64,000 nt of DNA from Cordia subcordata (GCA_028554755.1 JAPTOF010000033.1:496001-560000); one strand, 5' to 3'. Shown: positions 12,117-24,728, numbered from the stretch's first letter. Numbers and translations: made by a program. Notes: generated by a model not told the origin, from the letters alone.

Positions 12117-15100
12117 TCATTCATCTTTCCTGGGAAGTTCGTGTCCCCTCTTTTGTCCAACCTCCACAAGCAAAGACAAAAGAGCCTCACACACCTGAGA
12201 TGCATCTGCTTCTGATGGATCATCGTTACTTGATGAATAGACCATCCAAGCATGATCCAATTTGCGCGTTGGTCATACTACAACTGAGCCGGGCACCTCT
12301 GCATCACGACAAGTAACAAGACCATCACTTTTCTCGCCATATCTGATCTGAAGAAGCTGGGCGCATGCAGCCATTGCAGCACCAAGGGGCATCATGACCG
12401 GCAGGGTTGCTTTTTGGCCTACAGAGAGAGGAGCAAACAAGGGTAATTCTGCATGTGCAACATGAGATAACGTGGCCAGAACAGCAGGAGATATGTTGGC
12501 TTCTGTGTGGAAAGAGATTACAGGGAGTTCTCTTGGTAAATGGTATTTTTTCAGGAATTCCTTCCTCTTCTCATATGTTAAATCTTCTAAGGCTTGCATA
12601 TCACCCTTCACAACAGAAATCAGAATTAGAACTTTCGTATGTCGCGTTGGAAAGATAATCCATTCATGCAAAATTTGATTGAACATGAAAAGAAGCTGTC
12701 TGATAGCATGAAAAATCCAATTTTCGCATTATGGATATTGCATTCCTAATTCTGCCCTTTCCATATTCTCCATTTTCTCTAGCAAGCATGATCATTCTGA
12801 AGCACAAACACAGGGCTTATATCAAGCCCTCTTCAGAATATATGGAAGTCCAACAAATAGATATCAACAAATAATTAAGATATCACTCGGCCATTCAGAT
12901 ACGGAATTGCCATGCCATTCTGGACCTACATCATATAATAAGAACCCTCAAGGGGCAATAGAACTTCAAATAAGAATCAATAAGTTTTTGGCACATCAGT
13001 ATCAAATGAAATCAGGCAGATGAATTAAAATACGAGAGAAGCAACTTTCAGGATTACCTTAATCACTTTACAGATCAAGATCTCCATAAGTTTACGGATA
13101 TTAACGTAATCACCAATTTGTCCCTCTCGAAGTATATCTGAAGCAATTGGACTAACACCATAGGGACTTTGTGCCAGTGCTAGTCCCACTACCTTATCTT
13201 TCAAATCAGGCCAATACATTGATAGAGCAGCAGCAGGGTCTATTCCACCTTTGCTATGGCCAAGAAGCAATACACGTTTTCTGGAACCCCAGCAGACTTC
13301 TTCTATGTAGTCTTTTAACTCCCTGGCATTCTTCTCTACTGAAGCCTGAAGCCATATGCTTAGGGTTAAACATTAAAAGAAAAGAGCACCTAAGTAGTAA
13401 ATAGCAAAAAAATCAACACTCAAAAGGATACCTCACTATGAATTTTGGCAATATGACAGGTAAGGCCCATTTTTGAGAAACTTGTTTTTGTACTTACGAA
13501 GTACAGTGGCCCATGGTTGCTGAAAAGACTTAAAGGATAATTGGAAAGAAATAATTAGAGAAAGAAATCTTGAACTCGTAACATCAGAATGAAACAATTT
13601 TCTTCACGGTTCCTTTTTTTATATCCATATAACTATGTGTTAGAACAAACAGTGTCTTAGTCAATTATCTAAAGGATAGCATAAGCCACGTTCTTGTCAA
13701 ATCTAGAGCATAGCAGTTTCGGTTGCAGTATACCCCGATGTTAACGGATGCAAAGAGAGCGAGCATACCATAAGATTGCCACTAATAAAGATCAAGAAAC
13801 CGGGCCTGCACTTATAGAGAGACTTAAATCTTTTGGAACACTTAAGACTCTATACATCTAACCATCTTCAATAGATTTTTGAGGGATTTAACAAGAAAAC
13901 TACCGCACTATTCGTTCCCATGGCAAAGGATTCTGGGAAAAATTGACAAAGCACATCAGATAGTGCACCACTGCACGAGCTATAAAATGGAAATGTGAGT
14001 GTAAGATCTATCCCAAGTCATGCTCTAACATGAATTATTTGATAGTATAATTAATTAAAGGGGTTGGTTGCTACCTGGAATTAACAAGTAAACCATAGAG
14101 TCTGACAACTTGTGTAAACCATGCCTGAAAGAGAAAGGTGAAACTGATTGTTATCCTTCTACAACAATTGTTGAAAGTGTAGTTTATGAGGCAGAGAATA
14201 ACAGCTCTCTACCTAATGTCATCAAGAATTTCCCTAAACCTTTGTGTTCCATCTTCAACAGGAGGCATATCTGAAGCCTGCAGTAGCCATCCAATGTCAG
14301 CAGCTGAACCCCGAACTGTTTTCCTTACCCGTTCCATAAGGCTGAAAGTGAATGTGAAAATTAATAAGATGAAACTCAATTGCAGAACTAAATGTGTAAA
14401 ATAACATAAGAACTCCAAGCAAAGTGAGAACTCCTGTCTTTATGAACCTAGAACGAATTGAAATCATTTCACCTCATTGTTTGATAGGTAAATGGTCCTA
14501 AAATCTAACTTCCAGAAGGAAGATCGCAAGGAAACAGAAGTTACCCTTAGACTAATTGCTTTCTTCTCTTGGAGGTTGTGTAAACTCTGAGGCAATTTTT
14601 TGGATTCACAATTTATCACAATAGCCATCCTAGATAACACCTAGATAGTAGTACCCTTGAAAGATGCAATTTCCATTTTGGTGGCTACTAGATGACTTCA
14701 CAAGTGCGCCATTTTGAGAGGACTCTATAGCTGAGCTCTTGGTGATACCATCACTGGCGGATCTCTTTCTGCAAGCCGGCCTGCCCTGGCACCCCGCCCA
14801 TGCTTTTAAGGCGCACACGTAGCGTTCCTAATCGCAATTAAGCCTTTTGTCGTTATTCTGCCTCCATCAAGTACTAAGATTGTAAAACAGCACAAGGGCT
14901 CCAAGCAAATTGAGAATTCTTCTCTTATACTATGAACCTAGAACAAGTTGAAATGAAAGATGGAATTTCCATCCTAGACAGAATTTATCACAATAGCCGT
15001 CCTAGACAACACCTAGATAATAGTACCCTTGAAAGATGGAATTTCCATTTTGGCTGCTACCAGCTGACTTCACAAGTGTGCCATTTTGAGAGGACTCTGC

Positions 15101-17014
15101 AGCCGAGCTACTGGTGATACCATCATGGACAGGTGGAGCATTAACTGCCTTATAGGATGATACAGGAGCTGATGAAACACTTCCTCTTGAAGACATGCCA
15201 TTTCTAGCAGAAAGCTCTCTGTTTTCAGACAAAAGTGCCTCTGTTTCCTCTTCGCTGGATCTTCCAGTCACCCGCTCCGCTGTATAAGAATGTACAGAAT
15301 GATTTATTTAGTTAAACTGAGAGAAGATGCTGACAATGACCCTGTAAGACAAGAGTATAACTAACTTAAGTTACAAGCAAAGAAGGTTAAAGAGAAAAGT
15401 TCTTTCCAGGGTAGTCAGGTAGGCAAGTGCAAATGGCTAGGGTAGAAAAGAATCTCTTGTTTCAGTTAGCCGTTTTTGCTCTCTGGCATCAAAGTAAACT
15501 CCTTTCTTGCCTTGACACCTACCAGCTATATTAAGTTCTCTCTCTCTAACGATAAGTCATCACTTTTATAAGTGGGTGCTAGACTCTTGTTTAAATAACT
15601 TCGCAAATCGCAATTGCATTTTGAGCAAACAGATTGAAGGCAATGACATTTATTTCTCAAGCCTACAACTCCAGTCTCATCATGGAGACCCTGGTTCTAA
15701 GCTAGAGGCACGACAGACCCAAATGCAGCATTGGGTTGGGGTTAGGAAGAATTAGATAAAAAGCAATGCAGCAGTTATATGACATACAATAAAAGAGTAG
15801 CAATGTCCTACAGGAGAGAAAACAATTAATTAGCAAAAATTAGACCAAAAATACTCACTGGAAAGGTCAGGGAAACACCGTGTAAGGTACGATTTCGTGT
15901 CCACAAGATAAGAAGCAGCTTCATTAAGAGATGGAAGAGTGGTAAATAGCAGCGGCATAATCCTGCTGTTGTTTCTCAACCCATGATCATCATCGTCGTC
16001 GTCATTTGCCTGCAAAACAGTGCATTTTGCTAGATATCAAGCATCACCTCACAGCATTACACACACACACACATAATTTTTCCAGCATTTTGCATTTTAG
16101 TTTCCCTTCATTAACGTAGGTGTGCGTAAACGCGCGCACACATATGCGTACAAATTCATCAAATTTTTCGTGCATTGCCTGCAAAACAGTTCATTTATGG
16201 TAGACATCAAGCACCACACACACGCATAATTTTTCCATCATTTTGCATTTTAGTTTCTCGTCATTAACGTAGGCGTGCGTTAACGCGCACACACATATAC
16301 ATACAAATTCATCAAATTTTTTGTGCATTGCCTGCAAAACAGTTCATTTATGGTAGACATCAAGCACCACACACACATAATTTTTCCATCATTTTGCATT
16401 TTAGTTTCTCTTCATTAACATAGGCGTGCGTAAACACGCACACACATATTCGTACAAATTCATCAAATTTTTCGTGCATTGCCTGCAAAACAGTTCATTT
16501 ATGGTAGACATCAAGCACCACACACACACACACACGCATAATTTTTCCATCATTTTGCATTTTAGTTTCTCTCCATTATTGTAGGCGCGCCTAAACGCGC
16601 ACACACGTATACGTACAAATTCATAAAATTTTTCGTGCATTGCCTGCAAAACAGTTCATTTATGGTAGACATCAAGCACCACACACATATAATTTTTCCA
16701 TCATTTTGCATTTTAGTTTTTCTTCACTAACATAGGCGCGCATATACGCGCACACACATATACGTACAAAGTCATCAAATTTTTTGTGCATTGCCTGCAA
16801 AACAGTTCATCTAGACATCAAGCATCACTACACAGCACCACACACACAGTATACATAATTTTTCCAGCATTTTACATTTTAGTTTTTCTTCATTATCATA
16901 GGCGCGCGTAAATGCACACACGTACACGTACAAATTCATCAAATTTTTTCTTGCATTTGCTCATTACCTAATTTGAAGGTCTTTTCTTCACACGCAAACA
17001 CACACACAATATAA

Positions 17015-17049
<35 letters not shown>

Positions 17050-17152
17050 TACACATACATACGTATATACAATGGGATTAACAATGTATTAAGGAAAATA
17101 CCAGAAATGGCAAGCTTAATTCTCCATCTTCTCGATTTCTATTGTCCATCAT
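12117..17152 (-). CDS. Alpha/beta-hydrolase (lipase-like) gene, eight exons, with an internal stop and one bad junction
   Basis: Exons 5' to 3': 17102-17152, 15859-16009, 15027-15279, 14213-14341, 14075-14124, about 13432-13528, 13058-13345, 12117-12605. About 500 codons. The N-terminus is acidic (MMDNRNREDGE, then six Asp), followed by a Ser-rich segment and FQG-LMERVRKTVRGSAADIGW. The catalytic part holds NHGPLYFV, then LLLGHSKGGID (nucleophile Ser in a G-x-S-x-G-type elbow), LALAQSPYG, MPLGAAMAACAQLLQ and KLDHAWMV (probable catalytic His). It belongs to a conserved plant hydrolase family of unknown substrate. Two problems are visible. TGA at 12273-12275 interrupts the frame, yet 51 conserved-looking codons follow to a second TGA at 12117-12119. 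The junction into the LFSNHGP block is also one base out of phase with exon 5. It may be a recent pseudogene, or carry assembly errors. Confidence 0.8.
12273..12275 (-). other. In-frame TGA before the conserved C-terminus of the hydrolase gene
   Basis: After CRDAEVPGSVVV the frame reads TGA and then PTRKLDHAWMVYSS without shift. As I recall the family, Arg stands here, so a C-to-T change (CGA to TGA) in the sense strand is the simplest explanation. The likely catalytic His lies downstream of it. Confidence 0.8.
14404..15130 (-). repeat. Partial duplication of exon 3 and its flank inside the next intron
   Basis: The 3' half of exon 3 (15027-15123) is repeated in the following intron at about 14655-14755. 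Translations are ITSSSAAESSQNGTLVKS and ITKSSAIESSQNGALVKS, both ending IFQG with the same GTACTA donor. Flanking text is repeated too: TGAACCTAGAAC occurs near 14447 and 14934. It looks like a diverged tandem duplication of about 370-480 bp. Confidence 0.8.
16006..16960. repeat. Minisatellite of about six units (150-170 bp) in hydrolase intron 1
   Basis: Units begin near 16006, 16176, 16328, 16480, 16641 and 16792. Each holds TGCCTGCAAAACAG, CATCAAGCA, a CACACA run, ATAATTTTTCCA, CATTTTGCATTTTAG and GCGCACACACATA. The first unit overlaps the true 3' splice site of exon 2 at 16010, so every unit carries a copy of the acceptor sequence TGTTTTGCAGGCA on the minus strand. Confidence 0.92.
16988..17071. 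repeat. CA/TA microsatellite
   Basis: A mixed (CA)n-(TA)n-(CA)n run next to the minisatellite, within the first intron of the hydrolase gene and about 30 bp from its first donor site. Confidence 0.9.
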
Positions 17153-17661
17153 CTAAAGCTTGAAGTTGAAAACAAAATGCCCAAAAAGAAAACCATATAG
17201 AAATTCGAACTCGAATATGAAAAAGAAACAGAAAATACAAAATTATTTTCTGTATACATAAACTTGCTAAAGATAATTTCAATTTTAACAGAAAGTGAGA
17301 ATTGAATGGTGCAAAAAGCCATTCATATAAATCAAATTATTGAAAAATAAAAGGGCAAAAGTAAAAATACATGGAAATAATGAATATTTGGCGCTCACAT
17401 TTATTCATTTACTTTTTGGGGTCAGAGTTAATCGGTCAATTTTTCTTTTTCTTTTTTTTTTTTTGTTTGAGCAGCCAAATTTTTTTATTTAGAAATATAA
17501 TTTTGGTGAAGGAATTGGGGGAAGGCAAACGATGTCGTATTATCAAGGCCAAATCCAGCTATAAGACCACTGGGCTAATCATAGCGGGCCTCCAATGGGT
17601 TAGAAGTGTGGGCTCCAAGCCAAGATGGCAATCATTTAGCATGGGGCCTATCTAAAGGCAT

Positions 17662-18090
17662 TTAGAGGGATGTTTGGCTTTGTTTTCTTTAAGTTGTTTA
17701 TAAGTAATTGATGCTTATAAGTAATTTTTAATATTTATAAGTAAATAATAAATAACTAAATAACTGTTCGGATAAAATATGCTTATAAGTTATTACATGT
17801 TTGGTGCATGTATGGCTATAAACAACATAATTTGTTAAGAAGAACCTTTCATTAATTCAAGGGTAAACTACTTTTTGTATTTTAAGGGGTATAAATGTAA
17901 TTTTATTTTGTCAACTCTCATGGCTTATAAGTAGCTAAAGAAAAAGTTGAGGGGTGATGCTTTTTTTTCTGTTACTTATAAGTCAATATCACTTACTTAT
18001 TGTAAGTATAATTTGTCAAACAAGTAAATTTTAATTTTTTGCTTATAAGTAGGCTTGACCAGCTTATAAATACTCCTAAAGACTCTCTTA
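17662..18090. mobile_element. MITE family 2, full copy
   Basis: About 430 bp. The left end is TTTAGAGGGATGTTTGGC. The inverted right end reads TTAAGAGAGTCTTTAGGAG and continues into an inverted CTTATAAGCTGGTCAA block. The interior is dense in the palindromic 8-mer CTTATAAG. No open frame. It lies upstream of the hydrolase start. Confidence 0.65.
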
Positions 18091-18429
18091 ATAAGAACAA
18101 TGTGTAGAAGTAATTATATCTCATATAAGATTAATAATGCCTCAATAAAGATTAAATAGACTGCCTTAATATCAATTGAAAAAGAAACATTAGAAAATTT
18201 TGATTATAAGAACTTAACAAATAACTTTGTATCTTAAAAAATTAAAAAAATGAATTTTAAGTAAAATGTAAAGGGCCTCATATTACATGTTGGCTTTAGT
18301 CCTCCAAATCTATTGAGTCATCATCTTATGTTATATAATTATATGCATTTATGTGCGAGTATGTGAGGGAGATTGCAAATATATAAATACATCTATATGT
18401 GTCAATGTGTATATATGCTTGAGAGACCG

Positions 18430-19225
18430 TGTGTTGAGTATAATAAATAAATAAATAAATAAATATTTTTTCTACAAGCTTAAACTTTTAGATGAGGTGG
18501 TAACTTTATCTTGGTATTAAAACCTAGGAGCCAAACGGCACAAGTTCAAAACTCACTGTCACCTACTAAAAATAATTAAATTGTTTACATGCAAGCTCTA
18601 AACAAATCACGCTGCACATGAGGGTGCGTGTTAGTTCTACATGAAGGGGCGTGTTAAGTACAATAAATAAATAAGGCTTGTTAAGTACAATAAATAAATA
18701 AACTAATATATAGATGAGGTGGTAACTTTATCTTGGTATTAAAGCCTAACGGCACAAGTTCAAAACTCACTGTCACCTACTAAAAATAATTAAATTGTCT
18801 ACATGCAAGCTCTAAACAAATTACGCTGCACATGAGGGTGCGTGTTAGTTCTACATGAAGGGGTGTGTTACGTACAATAAATAAATAAGGCTTGTTAAGT
18901 ACAATAAATAAATAAACTAATATCTTCTCTACAAGCTTCAGCTTTTAGATGAGGTGATATGTTAAGTACAATAAATAAATAAACCAATATTCTTTCAACA
19001 AGTTTAAACTTTTAGATGAATGATAACTTAACTTTTAGATGAGATGGTAAATTTAGCTCTATGCAACTCAGCTGATTACAAATGTAATATTATTAATACC
19101 AGTTTTAGCTTTTAGATGAGGTGTTGTGTTAAGTACAATAAATAAATAAAACAATATCCTCTCAATAAGTTTAAACTTTTAGATGAGATGGTAACTTTAA
19201 CTCTACGCAACTCAATTGATTACAT
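18430..19225. repeat. Degenerate repeats with GTTAAGTACAATAAATAAATAA and TTTTAGATGAG motifs
   Basis: A block of about 225 bp (TAGATGAGGTGGTAAC, CTGTCACCTACTAAAAATAA, GCACATGAGGGTGCGTGTT) at about 18487-18705 recurs at 18710-18930. Shorter pieces follow to 19225. A related relic is at 25800-26060. This looks like the decayed remains of one repeated element. No protein is recognisable. Confidence 0.7.
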
Positions 19226-19770
19226 TTGTACTATTATTAATACTTGTCTTTCCCTTGTACGATGCACAAAAAAATTAAATATAATTTTATTTACTTGTAA
19301 TATATAAAATAATTAAAATAAGTATCATTAAATTAAGAATATAAGTAATTATAAGTACCTTAATATAAGAAAAGACAATTACACAATATATAATTTAAAT
19401 AGTGTAGTTCTATGATACACGAAAGAAATGAGTATTTTTATATTTTTATTATTGTTAATGGTTAGTGTTGACAATTAATGTGAAGGATAAAATATATATA
19501 GATTTTTTCATATTAAATTTTCAACATTGATTACAACTTTTATATTTTTGTAAATCTAATAATTTTAGGGAAAAAAATGATGAATGATGTAGATTGATAT
19601 ATTTCCATTATTTGTTGAGCATCTTTTAATATAACACATTAGTCTTTCCTTTTTAATGTATATAGTAATCTTTCCCTTTCTAAGTACAAATGACAAGTGT
19701 TAACTTTACGTGAGCTAGAAATTTTGGAGGGAATTAATGTGGTTCAATCGGTTTAGCTTTATATTTTTAA

Positions 19771-20743
19771 CTAGCACTACTTTCTCGTGTTTCGCACGAA
19801 TTTATTTATTTTTAATACTAAAAGTTAATTTTTTATTCAATTTGTTTGTTTTTAGTTAGAACAACAAATTGTTACATATAAAACTTGTGTGTCAAAAACA
19901 TGATAATTACGAATAAACTAAAATTAAAAAATAATCCCAAAAAATTATATGTGTAGGCTTGAGTGCAAAATAGAACATGTAGTAATATTAAAGAATTAAA
20001 CTAAAATTAGAATAACCAATTGAATACATGAATAATATAGATTAATTAAACAAAATAAAATGAAATACAAATTAAAAATAATATTTATAAGAAAGAAAGT
20101 GAGAAAAAAATCAAATATAAATTAGGATTGAGACTTGAGTTGGACTCAATATCATTAAGACTTTAGCTCATTGCTACAATGTTGAGAGTTTCTCCTAGAA
20201 GCCTCTCGAGATATAGAAATTCATAATAGGAGCATGACGAATTACAAAATCACTCGAATATAAAAATTTAGAACCCCCTCCCCAAAGAAAAGATAAAAAC
20301 TAAAAATGATGTTGAAAACTACCTTATGCAATGCAAGGTGAAAATAAGTTTTGATGCTGATAAAATCCTAATAAAAATACAAATTATATATAGAAGAAAA
20401 TATGCCCAAATTTATTGAAACTTATTAGAAATGGAAACAAACGTATAGAACCACATAATGTTCTCATGTAAATACATAACGTCCACTCACAAATCATTAT
20501 GACTTAATCATAAGGCCACCCTGATTACAAAACTTTGTAACTTTCTAAGTAATAACTATGATAACGAAGATACCAATAATTAGATCAAATGATATAATTA
20601 TTTTGTTATGCTCATGTATTTTTGACTTAGAAATTTTAAAAAACACAATTTAACATTTTTTTAGATGAGTTAGCAACTTAATAGGAGCGGAGATGACATG
20701 TGTCTTTGAGTACCATTTTGTATAACTTTAAACTATACATAGA
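19771..20743 (-). mobile_element. Helitron-like element 1 (3' end at 19771)
   Basis: Read on the minus strand, an imperfect hairpin (CGTGCGAAACACG, 19784-19800) is followed about 10 bases later by terminal CTAG at 19771-19774 and then T, as in Helitron 3' ends. The right boundary is set where the next element's CTAG ends; there the sequence starts TCTATGTATAG, a plausible 5' TC end. Non-coding. Boundaries are inference. Confidence 0.4.
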
Positions 20744-21938
20744 CTAGTCTAACCCCCATGTGTTTGCACGGGTGATGACACAAATAAATATGTTTATATA
20801 AAAACAAAAATTATGAGCATTTGTATATAATCAATAATCTGATACATGAGATAAACTAAATTAATTCATATATTATATATTAATAAAAATAATTTAAAAT
20901 GTAAATATTAAATTATACTCTATACACATTTATTAAAATAGAAAGACATATAACACAATTGCTAAAAGGTGAAGAGCGTTTAAACATATATTTTGGAAAA
21001 ATTTTTTGTAAACAGCATTACATTTTTTTGAGCCAACACCTTTTTCATCTTGAATTAATATTTTCAACACTTTTTGTTATCATAGGAAAATGCTTATTAG
21101 AAGTTATGAAATTATTATTAATTAACCCAAAATTGTTAATTGAACAATTGAATGACTTTTATGACATTTCGCTTGCATGATTAACTTCCTAACATAGCTT
21201 GCGTTTTTTTTTTTTTTTCTATTGAGAACCCCATTAAAAACCTCCCTACCAAAAATGAAAAATGGTTGATTTGTTGTGTATTGAAAAATCACCTTGTTTA
21301 AGATGGAACTTGTAAATTTTCATTTTTAAAATAACCAAAGGTTTGTTGAAGAAAGACACACTGTAAAATTTATAATTTTAGCAAAATTAAATTATACTTT
21401 TACATATTAGAAAATTGTTTTGATAAGATTCAAACTACATATTTTCTAAATATATCAATTGCGTGAAAGTAAATTTTAAACTATTTAACACAAGACCATC
21501 ATTAATTATATAAATAAAATCAAACTTATTAAAAAAAATTAGCCAATATCAATAAACTAATTACCGATTTTTAAAAAGATACACTATAAATTTAGATGGG
21601 TTTCTTAAATTAGTTACATTTAAAAATTAAATATATGAAACAACAAACTATATAAAAATGATTTTTTATGATACGAAAAACACAATTACTAGTCTAAAGA
21701 AATGCCATAAATTGAGATAAATTAAAAATGGCAAATTGGTATAATGGTACATTATATCCTAAATTGCGTGTGAAATAAATGGTGATATGATCTTTGCCAT
21801 TTTTAATAGTACAATAAAAATCAATTAGCCACGTGGCATTTAATAAACTACGGTCCCACATCCCAAGGGCGCACATTTAGCCTATACATATCAATTTGCC
21901 AAAATAGTAGCCTTTGGTCATTGTTTCATATATTATTG
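20744..21938 (-). mobile_element. Helitron-like element 2 (3' end at 20744)
   Basis: The minus strand shows CCCGTGCAAACACATGGG (20753-20775), then GTTAGACTAG, then T. This is a hairpin plus CTAG terminus in the same orientation as its neighbours. No replication-initiator or helicase reading frame is present, so it would be non-autonomous. The 5' boundary is uncertain. Confidence 0.4.
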
Positions 21939-22495
21939 CTAGTCAATCACCCCGCGTGATGTACGGAGAAGCAAAATGTTATTTTATATACATAATATTT
22001 TTTCCAAAAATTAAGATAAGCGGCATTATGTTGAAATAAGTATCATTATTATTTCTAAATAATTACAAAAAGATAGATTCAAATAATTAAATTATGTATA
22101 TTTGAGTTAGATTACAAAACAAAAATATGAATAATTAAAGCATTTGGTAAAATGTTTTGCATTAAAATTACTAAGGAAAAGCATTATAGAAATATGGGAA
22201 GAAGATTAAAATAAGAAAAAATATATCAATTAAAATATGTCACGATTTGATAAAACTAAATTGGAGAGTTACCATAGATATCTACAATCAATCCAGATTG
22301 CATGTCATAATTTTGGAATGTAATATGTGTAATATTAAAATAAATTAGTAAATCAATGTAAATCTCATTAAAATAAAATACGATTTTCACAATTAAACGT
22401 AATGTAACAGCGCCACGTGACAAAAAGATGTTAAAAATGCTATTTATGGGACACTTGTCATTATTTTATTGTAAAGGGTTCTTCTATATAATATA
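21939..22495 (-). mobile_element. Helitron-like element 3 (3' end at 21939)
   Basis: The minus strand shows an imperfect hairpin (CCGTACATCACGCGG, 21952-21968), then GTGATTGACTAG. The next base is C rather than the usual T. The element is bounded on the right by the CTAG of element 4. Non-coding and AT-rich. Confidence 0.35.
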
Positions 22496-22815
22496 CTAGT
22501 GTGACACCCGTGCAATGCACGGAGAGGGACATATGTGATTGGATATATTAAAATTATAGAGTTTTTGCATCTTATTAAATAGTTATTGAAATAATTATAT
22601 ATTATGAAATTAATAAAACAATGATGATATATATAAAGAAATGGCATAATATTAATTAATTGAAATTTTTAATATAGGAATGGAACTAAATAAATGAGGA
22701 AAACCAAAAATTTCCTAAGAATTAGTATATTTAATTAATAAGTAATTATGGAAGCTTGTCATATAGAACGTCACTTGGCAGCATGAAATTATAACTTATT
22801 TTGCTTTATTATATA
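22496..22815 (-). mobile_element. Helitron-like element 4 (3' end at 22496)
   Basis: This is the clearest of the four. The minus strand carries a perfect stem CCGTGCATTGCACGG (22508-22522), then GTGTCACACTAG, then TATAT. The 5' end is placed near 22815 (TATACTATATAATAAAG) by resemblance only. Confidence 0.5.
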
Positions 22816-23745
22816 GTATATATTATAAATATAAATTATTATTATTATTATTATAGATAGATATGCATTACTGCATTAGTTAAGTAAAACAAAGAAGTGA
22901 TAAAAGATAGTTAACTAAGTTGATGACATGGCATTTCTCATAGAGCTTGAAATGGAAGTACTAATTTACTTTCAGTTACTTTTCGTTTGGTCGAAATAGT
23001 AAAGTTTTGGTGTTCATACATGTTAATTTATTTCACTTTCAGCATAATATAGTGAAAAATAATTAAATACGTCAGGAGTAGTTTTCATTCAAAAGGTTAA
23101 AATTTGAAAAATTAACGAATGATTATTACAAGATGATATTATATTGTTTTGAATTTTACCCAGGCATCTTCATATATATAATCACTTTTCTTAACAATTA
23201 AGAAAAAGTAAAAAGATAAAAAAAAATTCATTTCGCTTGCATCAAGATTTAGAGGACCACAAAAATTTTTGGACACAAATAAATTGTTTCTTGCATATGA
23301 TAAAAGGATTAGGAAACATATGCCTATCAATCAATTCATTTGATGTACATATGAATTTGGTCCCCAAATCTGTCGTCCATCCCCAAAAGAATAATCAATT
23401 TGATTGTCTCTTTAGTTTCACAAATGATCTTAATTTTAGCACCTTTGAGAAGCATCAATGATATACCAAAACTTAATTCTTGTAATTAATATGAGAAAAC
23501 AATCCTAGGACTATTGGGTATATTATTACAAATAATTAACGGGGGAGATTTAATTAGATTAATTTGAAACATCACAAAAGACAAAATATACTAGTTATTA
23601 ATTTATTAAAATTTTGAGATCTAAAAATTTTAAAAAAAATTATTTAAGATGTATAATCTTATAAATTTTGCGAGATTATTAATTTAATCACAAAGACTAA
23701 TATAATTAATCTGCAAGTCCATTCAACTTTTGAGATGGTCCCTTG
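22816..23745. other. AT-rich spacer, no gene seen
   Basis: I see no gene here. The text near 23312-23370 (TCAATCAATTCATTTGATG, GAATTTGGTCCCCAAATCTG) resembles 24615-24665, so it may be a further partial copy of the flank that is duplicated at 57-58 kb. Confidence 0.4.
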
Positions 23746-23805
23746 TTCATATATATATATATGTGTATGTATGTATGTATATATGTATGTATATATGTGT
23801 GTGTA

Positions 23806-23858
<53 letters not shown>
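23746..23858. repeat. TA/TG microsatellite
   Basis: A mixed run of (TA)n, TGTATG and (TG)n ending in a long uninterrupted (TA)n. The open frames called here on the minus strand (IYIYIY, THTHIH) come only from this repeat. Confidence 0.95.
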
Positions 23859-23861
<3 letters not shown>

Positions 23862-24667
23862 TTTGGGATGCTTCCTCTATGCCGCCCTTTATAAAGAGAT
23901 GAAGATTCATTGAAATGTAACCACGTGAAAATAGAAGAAAACTTCTCTATCATCATTTATATATAATAAAGATTTTGTTTCTAGAACAATATATTATTTA
24001 GCAACAAGTAGCTATCAGAAATTTAGACCCATGTTATCATCTTCAAAGAAATCATATTCAAATGAGAAGGAAAAAAAAACCAAGCTTGAGACTTCCTTGA
24101 ATAATTGATATTTGTCGGATTTTAACTAAAATTTTTAGTCCAATCGAAACTATAGACAAGCAAAAGTTTAATGAGTTTAAAAGAATATATAAGAACGTAT
24201 TTGTGAATCCACATAAAAAAATATTTTGTCCTTATTTGTGAACCATATTAAAAACATAACATTTATGTATTTAAAATTTGAGATTTTATCAAAATTCTCA
24301 ACCGGAAGGTAATTTTGTAATCAATATTACACAAAGATTGCAAACTTGTCTCGATCCTGTCTAGCTACTAGTGGAAATGTTTTTTTTTTTCTTTTCTACA
24401 GAAGAAAAATGCATGCATGCTTGTTTCCTATATCATATATAGAGAGAGAGAAAGACAAAAACATCGATAGCAATGTGCGTAAGTGCAAACGCTTGTGAAC
24501 ATGCAGACGTGATTATTAGGCAAATTATGCAAAATTAAAGGATATATACATAAGATCATTTTAATCACGAAATCTCCTTAAATCTTATTTCATAAACAGT
24601 GAGATTAAGTGAGATAAATCTGTCAATCAATTCTTTCCACATCAATCTGGTCCCAAGTCTATGGTCA

Positions 24668-24728
24668 AACCCCCCCCCCGGGGGAAACCCCAAAAAAAAA
24701 AAAAAAAAAGAGAGAGAGAGAGAGAGAA
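24668..24728. repeat. C-run, G-run, A-run and (GA)n patch
   Basis: Consecutive homopolymers (C then G, then A) followed by (GA)n. The duplicate copy has a plain C-run at about 58317-58329. Length here may be unreliable. Confidence 0.8.

Noticed and set aside
13861..13980. Extra hydrolase exon on the minus strand (open frame with SDVLCQFFPESFAMG)
   Set aside because: Its phase does not fit the preceding donor, and the family has no such segment that I recall; left as intron.
16401..16649. 82-codon minus-strand frame
   Set aside because: Created by the minisatellite units; no similarity to a protein beyond the repeat itself.
16006..16960. CRISPR-like regular repeat array
   Set aside because: Units are 150-170 bp and fully homologous, with no unique spacers, and lie in a plant intron; this is a minisatellite.
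20959..21180. 73-codon plus-strand frame as a small gene
   Set aside because: AT-rich, hydrophobic by composition, inside a Helitron-like segment, no homology recognised.
23659..23956. IYIYIY/THTHIH open frames
   Set aside because: Translations of a TA/TG microsatellite.
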